Shown here piece by piece: positions 1-8,738 of a DNA stretch of 64,000 nt. A program made the position numbers and the translations under genes. The notes beneath the pieces are model-generated. The model ran no database searches and was not told the DNA's origin. It saw nothing but the letters and a program-made list of their open reading frames with translations. Position 1 is the stretch's first letter, and every line of letters begins with the position of its first letter. This stretch comes from Collinsella aerofaciens (lineage in GTDB: Bacteria > Actinomycetota > Coriobacteriia > Coriobacteriales > Coriobacteriaceae), in assembly GCF_902364945.1 (NCBI RefSeq), contig NZ_CABJFS010000003.1, positions 62,001-126,000 on the forward strand, written 5' to 3'.

Positions 1-399
1 CGCATGCAGCAGGGCATCTTGCTGCGACTTCGAAAAGCGATGGATCTCATCGATAAACAGAATGGTGCGGCGGTCGTAGGTGTTCAGACGGGTCTTAGCC
101 TCATCGATTACGCGGCGCAGGTCCTTCACAGTGCCCGTCACGGCGCTGACCTCGACAAACTCGCTCTTGGTATGGTTGGCGATAATGTGGGCCAGCGTCG
201 TCTTGCCCGTGCCAGCCGGGCCGTACAGAATCACGCTCGACAGCACGTCATGCTCAATCGCGGCGCGCAGCCACGAGCCCTTACCGACGGCCTTTTGCTG
301 GCCCACATACTCGTCGACCGAATTGGGGCGCATACGCACCGCAAGCGGCGCATTTTTAAAGGAGCGCTCGCGCGTCGAAGCAGAAAAAAGGTCGTCCAT
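1..399 (-). CDS. rarA: Replication-associated recombination ATPase RarA (partial, C-terminus outside window)
   Basis: The first about 133 codons of an AAA+ ATPase of the RarA/MgsA family, which acts at stalled replication forks. Visible are a Walker A motif (GPAGTGKTT), a following segment on DNA-end or fork recognition typical of the family, and a Walker B motif (ILFIDEIHRF). The N-terminal pattern of proline and VGQ residues before the ATPase core also fits. I chose the ATG at 399 (MDDLFS); in-frame ATGs at 405 and 414 are possible. The gene leaves the window at base 1, so the lid and C-terminal oligomerisation domains cannot be seen. Confidence 0.9.
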   Translation of the reverse strand, partial: MDDLFSASTRERSFKNAPLAVRMRPNSVDEYVGQQKAVGKGSWLRAAIEHDVLSSVILYGPAGTGKTTLAHIIANHTKSEFVEVSAVTGTVKDLRRVIDEAKTRLNTYDRRTILFIDEIHRFSKSQQDALLHA

Positions 400-459
400 A
401 GCCATCCCGTGCATTAATCAAAATCGTTGTTGACCAACAGTATACCGAAAGGATACGAA

Positions 460-1707
460 CTACCGTTCGTTAATATACGTGCGGTGCGGAAACTTTAGAC
501 CTGGGAACAATTTGCTCGTCAGCTCGCAGAAATAACCATCCGTCATGCTTGCGATGTAATCGACGACGGCCTGATCCTTGTCGTCCTGCCAGGCATAGGT
601 GCGATCGTAGTAGGAAAGCTGCTGCTCAATGCGCGAAACATGATGCTTAAAGATGTAAGAGGACTCGTCCCCTTTATTTAGATCCTGCAGGCAACGGTCG
701 TAGAGCTTTTCGAAGGCCTCACGCAACTCTGCCTCGGAATCGCCTTCGATACCGCCCTTGCTATAGATCTTCTCGTAGTTCTCGCGCTTCGCCCGGCGGA
801 TCTCCTCAAACAGGTCCTCGCTCATCTCGATACGCGGTTTGCCATAGCTATGCTCAACGATATCGATGGAAGCGTGCGTGAGAATCCAGCTGTTATAGGC
901 GCCGCCCCGACCATCGTCAAAAGCGTCGGGCGACAGCAGGCCCGCCGCAATGGCGTCCTGACGATCACGACCGACGTAGGCGAGGATATCCGAGATACGC
1001 ACCACACAGCCCTCGAGGGTCATGGGGCGCAGGTGCTCGATCGCGCCATAGCCCGCGGCAATGCTGTCCTCGACGGTACGGTCGAACTGGTCAAACGACG
1101 CTATGTCCGAGAGTTCAAAGACACGCTGCTCGTACTCGCCGTTATGGCACAGCACGCCGTCGAGCGTCTGGAGCGACACGTTGCGGCCGTACAGCGCGTC
1201 GAGCACGCGGACGGACTGCACGTTATGGAAAAAATAACGACCCGTACGCTCGTGATAGATATCGTTGAGGAAACGCTCGCCGGCATGGCCAAAGGGCGTG
1301 TGGCCCAAATCGTGGCCCAGGCCAATCGCCTCGATCAAATCGCAGTTGAGGCCCAGGGCACGGCCGATATCGCGGGCAATGCGCGAGACGAGCTGCACAT
1401 GAAGGCCGCGCCGCGACAGGTCGTCGTTACTGCGAAAGCTAAAGACCTGCGTTTTGCCGGCATAACGCGTGTACGCAGGAAGATGAAGAATCTTTTCGGT
1501 ATCGCGCATAAACGCCGGACGCATAAGCGTGCCTTTGTCGGCAGCGCGATCTATACGACGAATGACCTGGTCGTCGCAGCATCGATAAGGATTAACGACA
1601 CCCGAGGCGCGGTCGGCGGCGATACGCTCGACCAGCTCGGGCGACAACGCCGCGGGAATGCGGTCCATGCGCGCCTTAATGACGGCCGTTTCTTGATTAG
1701 TTGCCAT
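460..1707 (-). CDS. dgt: Deoxyguanosinetriphosphate triphosphohydrolase-like HD protein
   Basis: A 415-residue HD-superfamily phosphohydrolase, predicted to cleave dNTPs to nucleoside and triphosphate. The metal-binding residues are visible: His near 103, the HD pair near 132-133 within GHDLGHTPFGHAGE, and a later Asp in SDILAYVGRD. The ATG at 1707 is chosen because AAGGAG lies 6 bases upstream; an in-frame ATG further up at 1734 has no such site. In many actinobacteria dgt lies near dnaG, but here it sits beside a prepilin peptidase. The length fits the shorter Dgt-like (not E. coli hexamer) class. Confidence 0.9.
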   Translation of the reverse strand: MATNQETAVIKARMDRIPAALSPELVERIAADRASGVVNPYRCCDDQVIRRIDRAADKGTLMRPAFMRDTEKILHLPAYTRYAGKTQVFSFRSNDDLSRRGLHVQLVSRIARDIGRALGLNCDLIEAIGLGHDLGHTPFGHAGERFLNDIYHERTGRYFFHNVQSVRVLDALYGRNVSLQTLDGVLCHNGEYEQRVFELSDIASFDQFDRTVEDSIAAGYGAIEHLRPMTLEGCVVRISDILAYVGRDRQDAIAAGLLSPDAFDDGRGGAYNSWILTHASIDIVEHSYGKPRIEMSEDLFEEIRRAKRENYEKIYSKGGIEGDSEAELREAFEKLYDRCLQDLNKGDESSYIFKHHVSRIEQQLSYYDRTYAWQDDKDQAVVDYIASMTDGYFCELTSKLFPGLKFPHRTYINER

Positions 1708-1738
1708 GGCATGCTCCTTAAAAAGGATGCGCAATCGG

Positions 1739-2161
1739 TTACAATGTCCAGCCCACGACCTCGATTATGGCAAATATCGGCACCAAAAACGGGAGCAATG
1801 GCAGGGAGCGCGATTTTGTGAAGAGGCAGGAGAGGGCCAGGACCAGGAGCGCGACGGCAAATGCCACGATGCCGCCCAGAGGGTCGAGCGTGCAAAGCGC
1901 GAAAAGTGCCTTAGCATCTCCCATGCCGATGCCGGGGGCCTGGCGGAAACGCCGCCAAAGCGACTCGGTCAGCACAAGGGAAAGGTACACGATAACGGCA
2001 GGACCGGCGTGGTCAAGCGCCGTGTTCAAGCCCCTGTCCAGCCAAACGCCTGCAAACGCCGCCACGGCGCATGCGGCGGCAAGCGCGTTGGGAAACCGCC
2101 GTTCACGGACATCAATCACCGCACCGGCAAAGGCGCAGATCCAAAAGGGAATATAGACCAT
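1739..2161 (-). CDS. Minimal A24-family prepilin peptidase (catalytic domain only)
   Basis: A 140-residue integral membrane protein with about five hydrophobic segments. It keeps both aspartates of type IV prepilin/preflagellin peptidases: Asp17 in VIDVRERR and Asp82 in the GMGDAK version of GxGD. The N-terminal methyltransferase domain of full PilD is absent, as in many Gram-positive and archaeal forms. ATG 2161 is preceded by GGGAGGTG. No pilin or secretion ATPase gene lies in the window, so its substrate is not evident here. It ends 31 bases before dgt on the same strand and may share its transcript. Confidence 0.85.
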   Translation of the reverse strand: MVYIPFWICAFAGAVIDVRERRFPNALAAACAVAAFAGVWLDRGLNTALDHAGPAVIVYLSLVLTESLWRRFRQAPGIGMGDAKALFALCTLDPLGGIVAFAVALLVLALSCLFTKSRSLPLLPFLVPIFAIIEVVGWTL

Positions 2162-2193
2162 TGAACACCTCCCGTGGCAGTCACTCAAAAGCA

Positions 2194-2234
2194 AAAACCA
2201 CCACAAAGGTGCCTGTCCCCTTCGTGGTGGTTTT
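2194..2234. repeat. Palindromic intergenic repeat, CCACCA-arm family, copy 1
   Basis: Arms AAAACCACCA and TGGTGGTTTT enclose a loop containing GGTGCCTGTCCCC. A second copy lies at 9831-9871 with its core in the opposite orientation. It sits between the glycosyltransferase and the prepilin peptidase and could also act as a terminator of the glycosyltransferase gene. Confidence 0.75.
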
Positions 2235-2242
2235 GGTGGTGG

Positions 2243-3538
2243 TTATTTAGCGCCCTGCATGACCTCGTCGAGGGTAACGCTGACGGCATGCTGCGTCGGG
2301 ACCCAGTCGACCTTCAGGAACAACGCAGCCACCGTGATGGGGATATAGCTGAACATAAAGATCGGAAAGGTAAACAGGTTGGTCACCAGGCGCCACTTTT
2401 GCGCACAATGAATGTGCTTGTACTCGAAGATGGTCGTAAGTAGAGCCAGGATAAAGAAGGTCTGATACATCATCGCGAAGGTCATAATGAGCGAGGCGGC
2501 ACAAGCCTGCATCTCGACCTCGGTGGCCAAGAAGCCATGCGAAAGACCGCCAACGATGAGGAAGGTCGCGTTGGCGAGCATGGAGATCAGGGACAGCAGC
2601 ATACCCGGAGCAATCGTCATAAACATGTCGTAGGCGGCAAAGCGGTGATAACGGAAGGTCGACTTGACCAGATGCTTACCGTAGGTAAAGAACACCTGGT
2701 AGAAGCCCTTGGTCCAGCGCATACGCTGCTTCCAGGACGCTTTAAACGTCACGGGTTGCTCGTCAAAAAACTCCGCCGGCGCATAGCCAATACGAATGCC
2801 GTGAATGGCGCAGAACGTGGTGAACTGAATATCCTCGGTCAGCGTATGGAACTGCCAGCCGTGCATGCCCTCAATAACGCTCGCCGAGATAAGGTAGCCC
2901 GAACCCGATACGGCGCAGGACGTCTTGCAGATGTTGCGCGCGTTGTTGAGAAAACGCGCCTCGCGCAGATACCAAGTGGCATTCGCTGCCGAGATCCACG
3001 AGCTTCCGAAGTTCTTGGAGTTACGATAGCTCGTGACCACATGGAAGCCCTGGTCAAAGGCATCATTCATCTTGGACACGTAATCGCGGGCGATAACATT
3101 ATCGGCATCGAAGATAAAGTAACCTTCAAAGGTGTCGGGATACTCGTTAAGGATACGGTCGAAACCAAAGTCCATGACCCAGCTCTTGCCTTTACGGGCC
3201 AGGTCGTTTCGCTCGTACACGACAGCGCCCGCCTCGCGCGCGAGCTGCGCAGTGTTATCGGTGCAGGCATCGGCGACGACAAAGACCTCGATGAGCTCGG
3301 ACGGATAATCCTGGTCCTTGATGGAGCGAACGAGGTTGGCGATAACGGCCTCCTCGTTGTGTGCTGCAATAAAGAAGGCATACCGGTGGAGTTTTTTGGC
3401 CTTGGGAGGCGCGACCTCGCCGCGGAGAGCACCGATGACAAAGAAGACCACCTGGTACAAGAAGCAGACCGTGAGCAGCGTGACGACAATCTGGTTGAAG
3501 ATCACGATGGGTGTGTTGGTTTGTAAAAAGGCGAGCAT
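2243..3538 (-). CDS. Membrane-bound family 2 glycosyltransferase
   Basis: A 431-residue processive-type glycosyltransferase. An N-terminal membrane segment (about residues 10-38) precedes a GT-A domain with the substrate motif AAHNEE, a DAD metal-binding motif (Asp144, Asp146), TED at 234-236 and QRMRW at 271-275, the Q-x-x-R-W signature of cellulose, hyaluronan and poly-N-acetylglucosamine synthases. Two to four further membrane helices follow (about 305-415). It probably adds sugars from a nucleotide sugar to an exported polysaccharide or lipid; the sugar cannot be read from sequence. No other polysaccharide genes are adjacent. Confidence 0.85.
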   Translation of the reverse strand: MLAFLQTNTPIVIFNQIVVTLLTVCFLYQVVFFVIGALRGEVAPPKAKKLHRYAFFIAAHNEEAVIANLVRSIKDQDYPSELIEVFVVADACTDNTAQLAREAGAVVYERNDLARKGKSWVMDFGFDRILNEYPDTFEGYFIFDADNVIARDYVSKMNDAFDQGFHVVTSYRNSKNFGSSWISAANATWYLREARFLNNARNICKTSCAVSGSGYLISASVIEGMHGWQFHTLTEDIQFTTFCAIHGIRIGYAPAEFFDEQPVTFKASWKQRMRWTKGFYQVFFTYGKHLVKSTFRYHRFAAYDMFMTIAPGMLLSLISMLANATFLIVGGLSHGFLATEVEMQACAASLIMTFAMMYQTFFILALLTTIFEYKHIHCAQKWRLVTNLFTFPIFMFSYIPITVAALFLKVDWVPTQHAVSVTLDEVMQGAK

Positions 3539-3620
3539 GCAGGCTCCCAGGAACGTGTTACGTAAACAACCGTATATCTTACCGCAGGCTTACCGAGTTC
3601 AAGAAACCACCTAATACTGG

Positions 3621-4634
3621 CTAGGCTTCGAGCAGACCGAGCTGAGGAACGATCTCGTCGCCGGCAGCGGTGCGACCAAGCGAGCGCGGGGCCAGGTCGT
3701 CAAGAACCGCAGCGAGATCCCACGGCAGCTCGTCGCGGCACTCAATGCGTTCCCCCGTCACGGGATGGTCGAATGCGACGCGCCAGGAATGAAGGAATTG
3801 CCTGGTCAGACCCTGATCGGCGCGTGCATCGCACTTGCCGTAGAGTGGATCGCCCACGCAGGCGTGGTTGATATGGCGCATATGCACGCGTATCTGATGC
3901 GTGCGGCCCGTAAACAGGTGGCACTCGACGAGCGTATAGCCGTCGTCAAAACGCGTGGAATCGAAGCGCTCGAGGACCTTAAAGGTCGTAATGGCCTGGC
4001 GCGCGAAAGGATCGTCCGAAACCGCCATCTTGACACGGTCACGCGTAGAACGGGCAATGCCGGTGTTAATGGTGCCCTCATCCATAGCGATATGTCCGTG
4101 AACGAGCGTAATATAGCGGCGGTCGAGCGTGCGCGTACGGATAAGATTTTGGAGCGCGCGCTGGGTGTCGTCGTCCTTCGCCGCAAGCATAAGGCCCGAA
4201 GTGTCGCGATCCAGACGATGCACGATGCCGGGGCGATCCTCGCCCTGCACGGTGCCCAGATGGTCGATACCGCAGTGATAGACCAGGGCATTCGCGAGCG
4301 TACCGCTCTCATGACCATGCGCAGGATGGCACACCAGGCCGCGCTGCTTGGAGAGCACGATAAGGTAGTCGTCCTCGTAGCGAATATCGAGGGGAATGGC
4401 CTCGGGAATCACGTCGGTCGGGTCGTGCGGCTCAGGCAAATCGACCGAAATACGGTCGCCGGCTCGCACGGCGTACTTTTTGGACAGGCAGGTCTCGCCG
4501 TTGACGGCAACGGCGCCGCCCTCAATCAGATGCGCGCAGGCAGAGCGTGTGGGACAGCCGTCGTTGGCACCCAGATAGGCGTCGAGACGCTGACCGGTAG
4601 CATCGTCGGCAACAAGAATATGGATATCGGCCAT
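3621..4634 (-). CDS. RluD-family 23S rRNA pseudouridine synthase
   Basis: A 337-residue RluA/RluD-family enzyme that isomerises uridine in large-subunit rRNA. It has an N-terminal S4 RNA-binding domain (about 12-70) and the catalytic motif HRLDRDTSGL at 139-148, with the nucleophilic Asp at 142. A later RTHQIRVH block is the usual C-terminal signature. Its start codon overlaps the lspA stop by one base (TAATG), so the two are probably translationally coupled, an order common in Gram-positive bacteria. Confidence 0.92.
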   Translation of the reverse strand: MADIHILVADDATGQRLDAYLGANDGCPTRSACAHLIEGGAVAVNGETCLSKKYAVRAGDRISVDLPEPHDPTDVIPEAIPLDIRYEDDYLIVLSKQRGLVCHPAHGHESGTLANALVYHCGIDHLGTVQGEDRPGIVHRLDRDTSGLMLAAKDDDTQRALQNLIRTRTLDRRYITLVHGHIAMDEGTINTGIARSTRDRVKMAVSDDPFARQAITTFKVLERFDSTRFDDGYTLVECHLFTGRTHQIRVHMRHINHACVGDPLYGKCDARADQGLTRQFLHSWRVAFDHPVTGERIECRDELPWDLAAVLDDLAPRSLGRTAAGDEIVPQLGLLEA

Positions 4635-5233
4635 TAGCGCTCATTCCTTTCGCGAATCTTGCGGGCGCGCTCCCCACGCTGCTTGGCTTTGCGTTTGGCG
4701 CGGGCCTCGTCACGAGCGTTGAGCTCGGCGGTCGCATCGACCTCGCGAGCGGCGGGACTTAAGAACATATAACCGATGAGCGCCAGCACGACACCGACCG
4801 TAATGCCGATATCGGCGACGTTAAAGACGGGAAATTCGATGAAGGTGGTGGCGATAAAATCAGTCACGAAGCCAAAGACAAGGCGATCGATCGCGTTGCC
4901 GATGGCACCGCCCGCGACCATCGCCATACCAACGACCTCCAGACGAGCGAGCTGAGGCGCACGAACCAGGTACACCGCGATGGCAACGATGACGACAAGT
5001 GCCAGCACGGCAAACGCTACACCATGGCCCTCGCCCATGCTAAAGGCAGCTCCGATATTGCGGACAAACAGAAAGTCAATCACACCGGGGATAACGGTCA
5101 TGTGCAGAGCATCGCCCACGGCACGAACCGCAAGCTTGGTCAGCTGGTCAACAAGCAGCACGGCAAGCGCCATCCCACCAGCAACACCCAACCGCCAACG
5201 CAAAGACGGCGTCATATCCGCACCACGACCCAA
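4634..5233 (-). CDS. lspA: Lipoprotein signal peptidase (signal peptidase II)
   Basis: A four-helix membrane aspartyl protease that removes signal peptides from diacylglyceryl-prolipoproteins. The catalytic aspartates are in GNAIDR (Asp116) and FNVADIG (Asp141). The start is probably the TTG at 5233, with AGGGGA upstream; an ATG at 5215 is possible but has only a weak ribosome site. The last 35 residues are a highly charged Lys/Arg/Glu tail on the cytoplasmic side, longer than in most LspA proteins. It is upstream of and coupled to the pseudouridine synthase. Confidence 0.92.
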   Translation of the reverse strand: MGRGADMTPSLRWRLGVAGGMALAVLLVDQLTKLAVRAVGDALHMTVIPGVIDFLFVRNIGAAFSMGEGHGVAFAVLALVVIVAIAVYLVRAPQLARLEVVGMAMVAGGAIGNAIDRLVFGFVTDFIATTFIEFPVFNVADIGITVGVVLALIGYMFLSPAAREVDATAELNARDEARAKRKAKQRGERARKIRERNER

Positions 5234-5349
5234 AGAAATCCCCTACCCTCAAGACTCAAATTACGTTTAGTGCAAGTAACCATCTTATATTGCCATACGC
5301 AGAGCGCACGACATATTCGCTAACGTCAGATAAATAACCAGCATAAAAG

Positions 5350-5382
5350 AAAGCGGCATTCCGGATAACGGAATGTCGCTTT
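5350..5382 (-). terminator. Rho-independent terminator of ileS
   Basis: A stem of AAAGCG(A/G)CATTCC-type arms around GGATAAC, followed on the minus strand by a T-rich tract, lies 70 bases after the ileS stop. Confidence 0.75.
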
Positions 5383-5451
5383 TCTTCAGCGGAGCAAATG
5401 GGCCGAAGGCGTCAAATTCTCCCTATAACTAAAATGCCGACTTACCGTGCC

Positions 5452-8253
5452 TTAAAGGGCATTCGAGCAGCGCTTGCAAATGTGAGCGTGGCCGTTGTAC
5501 TCGCCGACGGTGGTGCGGTAGTTCCAGCAACGGTCACAGCACTCGCCCTCGGCAGCCTCAATAGCAACGGAAAGCTCCTCGCCCTGGGTCAGCTCAACAT
5601 CGGAGACGATGTAGAACTCGGCCAGGTCGACGGCCTTGTCGCCGGTCAGCAGCGCATACATCTCGGCGGGTACGACCGCCTTGACGCGGACCTGCTGGCT
5701 CTTGGTGAAGGTGCCGGCAGAACGGGCATCCTCAAGGGCCTTGGTCACGGCGCTACGGAGCTCGAGCGAAGCCTCGAGCACGCCCTCAAACTCATTGGCC
5801 TCGTCAACCGTGATGGGCGACTTGTACCAATCGAGCAGCGCGGCGTACTTCTGGTGATCGACGCAGCCGGCGGGTGCATAGGCCATGGCCTCGTCGACCG
5901 TGTAGGACAGGATCGGCTGCAGGTCGCGCATGAGCATCGAGAAGAGCTCGGCAAGCACGGTCTGGGCGCTGCGGCGCTCGAGCGAACCGGGCTTGTCGCA
6001 GTACAGACGATCCTTCAGGGCGTCGAGGTACACGTTGGAAAGCTCGGTAACCACGAAGTCGTAAAGCGCACGGTAAGCGCGCGGGAACTCGTAGCAAGAG
6101 TAAGCGTCATCGACCTCGGCCTGGACCTGGGTCAGACGGGCAACCATGAGCTTGTCGAGCGGCAGCAGGTCGGCAAAGGCGACGCCGTCGGTTTCGGGCT
6201 CAAACTGACCCTCGAGCTCGGAGAGCAGGAAGCGCAGCGTGTTGCGGAAACGACGGTAGGCATCGGACGTACGGGCAAGGATCTCGTGGTCGATGGACAC
6301 GTCGGAGCTGGTATCGACGGAGGCAACCCACAGGCGGATGATGTCGGCGCCCATCTCGTCGCAGACCTTGTTGGGGTCGATGACGTTGCCGAGCGACTTG
6401 GACATCTTACGGCCCTGTCCGTCGAGGGTGAAGCCCTGCGAGACGACCGCCTTGTACGGAGCGTGGCCGTTGGCGCCCACCGAGGTGAGCAGCGAGCTCT
6501 GGAACCAACCGCGGTGCTGGTCGGAGCCCTCGAGGTACACATCCGCCGGATACTCCAGCTCGGGACGGTACTCGCAGACGGCCTTCCAGGAGACGCCGGA
6601 ATCCCACCACACGTCGAGGATGTCCTTATCGGCCTTGAGGTGATGGCCACCGCACTTGGGGCAGACGCAGGCCTCGCCAAGATAGCTCTCGGGAGCGTCG
6701 GTGAACCAGGCGTCGGAGCCCTTCTCGTGGAAGAGCTTGATGACGGCGTCGAGCGTGGCGTCGTTCATGACCTTCTCGCCGCAGTCGGCGCAGGTGTAGC
6801 TGGGGATAGGCACGCCCCAGTTGCGCTGGCGGCTGATGCACCAGTCGGGACGCTGCTCGACCATGGCACCGATGCGGTTGGCCGCGTGGGCCGGATACCA
6901 CTTGACGTTCTCACGGACCTCCTTGCCGGCCTGCTCGCGCAAACCGGTCTTGTCCATCGAGACAAACCACTGGTCGGTAGCACGGAAGAGCACCGGGTGC
7001 TTGCAGCGCCAGCAGTGCGGATAGCTGTGCGTGATCTTCTTCTCGAGGACCAGGGTGCCGCGCTCGCGCAGGAACTCGATGATGTGCGGGTTGGCCTCGT
7101 CGGTATCCATGCCACTGAAGGGGCCACCGGTACCAAACTCCTCGCCGGTGTAGAACTTGCCGTCGTCATCGACCGGCATGCAGATGTCGGTGATGCCCTC
7201 CTTGAGGCAGGCAAAGTAGTCATCGACGCCGTGACCGGGCGAGTTGTGGACGATACCGGTACCGTCATCGACACCGACGTAATCGGCCAGCAGCGCCACG
7301 CCCTCAACGCCGTCAAAGATCGGCTGCTTGTAGTGGATGTGGTGGAAGGTCTCGGCAGGAACCACGTAGGGCTTGCCGTCGACCATGACCGGGGTGTACT
7401 CCCAGCCAAACTCCTCGCAGCACTTGGGAGCCAGGTCTTCGAGCATGACCTCGGCACGGCCCTCGTGTTCAACGGCGACATAGGCGGCGCCGGGCTTGAG
7501 GGAAACGGCCTGGTCGGAGGGGATGGTCCACGGCGTGGTCGTCCAGATGATAAAATCGACCGGGCCGTCGAAGTTCTCGAGGCCGGCGGGCTTGGAGGTC
7601 ATCTCAAAGCGAACAAAGATGGAGGGACTCGTCTCATCGGAGTACTCGATCTCGGCCTCGGCGAGTGCGGTGTGGCAATGCTTGCACCAGTGAACCGGCT
7701 TGTGTCCGCGATAGATCATGCCCTTATCGAACATGGCCTTGAAGACCTCGATGTCGGCGGCATCATGCTGGTGATAGAGCGTCAGGTAGGGGTTATCCCA
7801 GTCGCCGAGCACGCCCAGACGACGGAAACCGGCCTTCTGCAGCTCGATGTTCTCGACGGCGAACTTGTTGCAGAGCTCACGGATCTTGGCCGTGGAAGTC
7901 TGGTTGAACTTCTCGGTGCCGAGCTTCTCCTCGACCTTGTGCTCAATCGGCTGACCGTGGCAGTCCCAACCGGGGACATAGGGAACCTCATAGCCCTGCA
8001 TCATCCAGTAACGGTTGATCATGTCCTTGGAGATCTTGTTCATGGCGTGGCCGATGTGGATCGGGCCGTTGGCGTACGGAGGGCCGTCGTGCAGCACGAA
8101 CTTCTTGTGACCCTCGTTCTTCTTCAGAACCTGCTCGTAGACCTTGTTGTCCTGCCAGTCCTTGAGTCGCTTGGGCTCGGACTTGGAAAGACCGGCACGC
8201 ATGGGAAAACCGGTCTTGGGCAGATTCATCGTCTGCTTGTACTCGTTTGCCAC
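5452..8253 (-). CDS. ileS: Isoleucyl-tRNA synthetase
   Basis: A 933-residue class I aminoacyl-tRNA synthetase charging tRNA-Ile with isoleucine. HIGH is at residues 66-69 in PIHIGHAMNK, KMSKS is near residue 600 (GRKMSKSLGN), and a C-terminal zinc finger has CDRC and CKRC pairs. The GTG at 8253 is chosen because AAAGGGG lies just upstream; reading further back would enter the T-box terminator. Expression is probably controlled by the T-box leader at 8297-8595. It is the eubacterial (mupirocin-sensitive type) architecture by length and by its C-terminal zinc finger. Confidence 0.96.
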   Translation of the reverse strand: MANEYKQTMNLPKTGFPMRAGLSKSEPKRLKDWQDNKVYEQVLKKNEGHKKFVLHDGPPYANGPIHIGHAMNKISKDMINRYWMMQGYEVPYVPGWDCHGQPIEHKVEEKLGTEKFNQTSTAKIRELCNKFAVENIELQKAGFRRLGVLGDWDNPYLTLYHQHDAADIEVFKAMFDKGMIYRGHKPVHWCKHCHTALAEAEIEYSDETSPSIFVRFEMTSKPAGLENFDGPVDFIIWTTTPWTIPSDQAVSLKPGAAYVAVEHEGRAEVMLEDLAPKCCEEFGWEYTPVMVDGKPYVVPAETFHHIHYKQPIFDGVEGVALLADYVGVDDGTGIVHNSPGHGVDDYFACLKEGITDICMPVDDDGKFYTGEEFGTGGPFSGMDTDEANPHIIEFLRERGTLVLEKKITHSYPHCWRCKHPVLFRATDQWFVSMDKTGLREQAGKEVRENVKWYPAHAANRIGAMVEQRPDWCISRQRNWGVPIPSYTCADCGEKVMNDATLDAVIKLFHEKGSDAWFTDAPESYLGEACVCPKCGGHHLKADKDILDVWWDSGVSWKAVCEYRPELEYPADVYLEGSDQHRGWFQSSLLTSVGANGHAPYKAVVSQGFTLDGQGRKMSKSLGNVIDPNKVCDEMGADIIRLWVASVDTSSDVSIDHEILARTSDAYRRFRNTLRFLLSELEGQFEPETDGVAFADLLPLDKLMVARLTQVQAEVDDAYSCYEFPRAYRALYDFVVTELSNVYLDALKDRLYCDKPGSLERRSAQTVLAELFSMLMRDLQPILSYTVDEAMAYAPAGCVDHQKYAALLDWYKSPITVDEANEFEGVLEASLELRSAVTKALEDARSAGTFTKSQQVRVKAVVPAEMYALLTGDKAVDLAEFYIVSDVELTQGEELSVAIEAAEGECCDRCWNYRTTVGEYNGHAHICKRCSNAL

Positions 8254-8296
8254 GGTACCCCTTTCATGTCGTGGGCGCGCACGCCCTCTGGGCACC

Positions 8297-8595
8297 AAAA
8301 AAGCGCCCGTCCCTACAAGCTGGGACGAAGCGCCACAAACGGACTGCACGCCCGCAAAAGCTCTTCGCTTAACCACCCAGCTTAGATGCCCTCGCCCGCG
8401 TATTCGCGCGCTCGCATCCGTTACTCGGCTGGTCTGTATCGACGACCATCTCGGCGATGTCTACTAAGACGAACCTACGCGGCACGTCCGTTGGGACCGC
8501 AGCTCCGGGGTGATTTTCATCGGTCGCATGCACGGGTTCTCAGCGCTCCCCGCTCTCTGTAGCATGCGGACGGCCGACTACTCGTCCCCATCAAC
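8297..8595 (-). promoter_or_regulatory. T-box riboswitch leader of ileS, isoleucine specifier
   Basis: Reading the minus strand, the leader shows a stem I start (GGGGACGAGTAG), an AGAGAG motif, a specifier region GAAAATCACCCC in which ATC is an isoleucine codon, then the T-box core GGGTGG near 8374-8380. It ends with a hairpin of about 31 bases (8303-8333) and a T run at 8297-8302. That order is the transcriptional antitermination layout: uncharged tRNA-Ile would stabilise the antiterminator. The core GGGTGGTTAAGCG deviates from the consensus GGTGGNACCGCG. A structure search with the Rfam T-box model would settle the exact limits. Confidence 0.88.
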
Positions 8596-8738
8596 GCTTA
8601 TGCGGAGTATGCTAGCACGTTCCGCACCGGCGAAAAACCCTCAACACTGGTTTTATACGTTCGAAATTTCTTGCGGCCGTGGACCTTCTCTTGGAGCAAA
8701 ATACCTGTAAGCACTTTATCGAACGAAAGAAGATTGCT

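Noticed and set aside
5398..8385. Plus-strand frame of 995 codons opposite ileS
   Set aside because: Antisense shadow of a confident synthetase gene; its Leu/Val/Gly-rich composition is typical of antisense reading.
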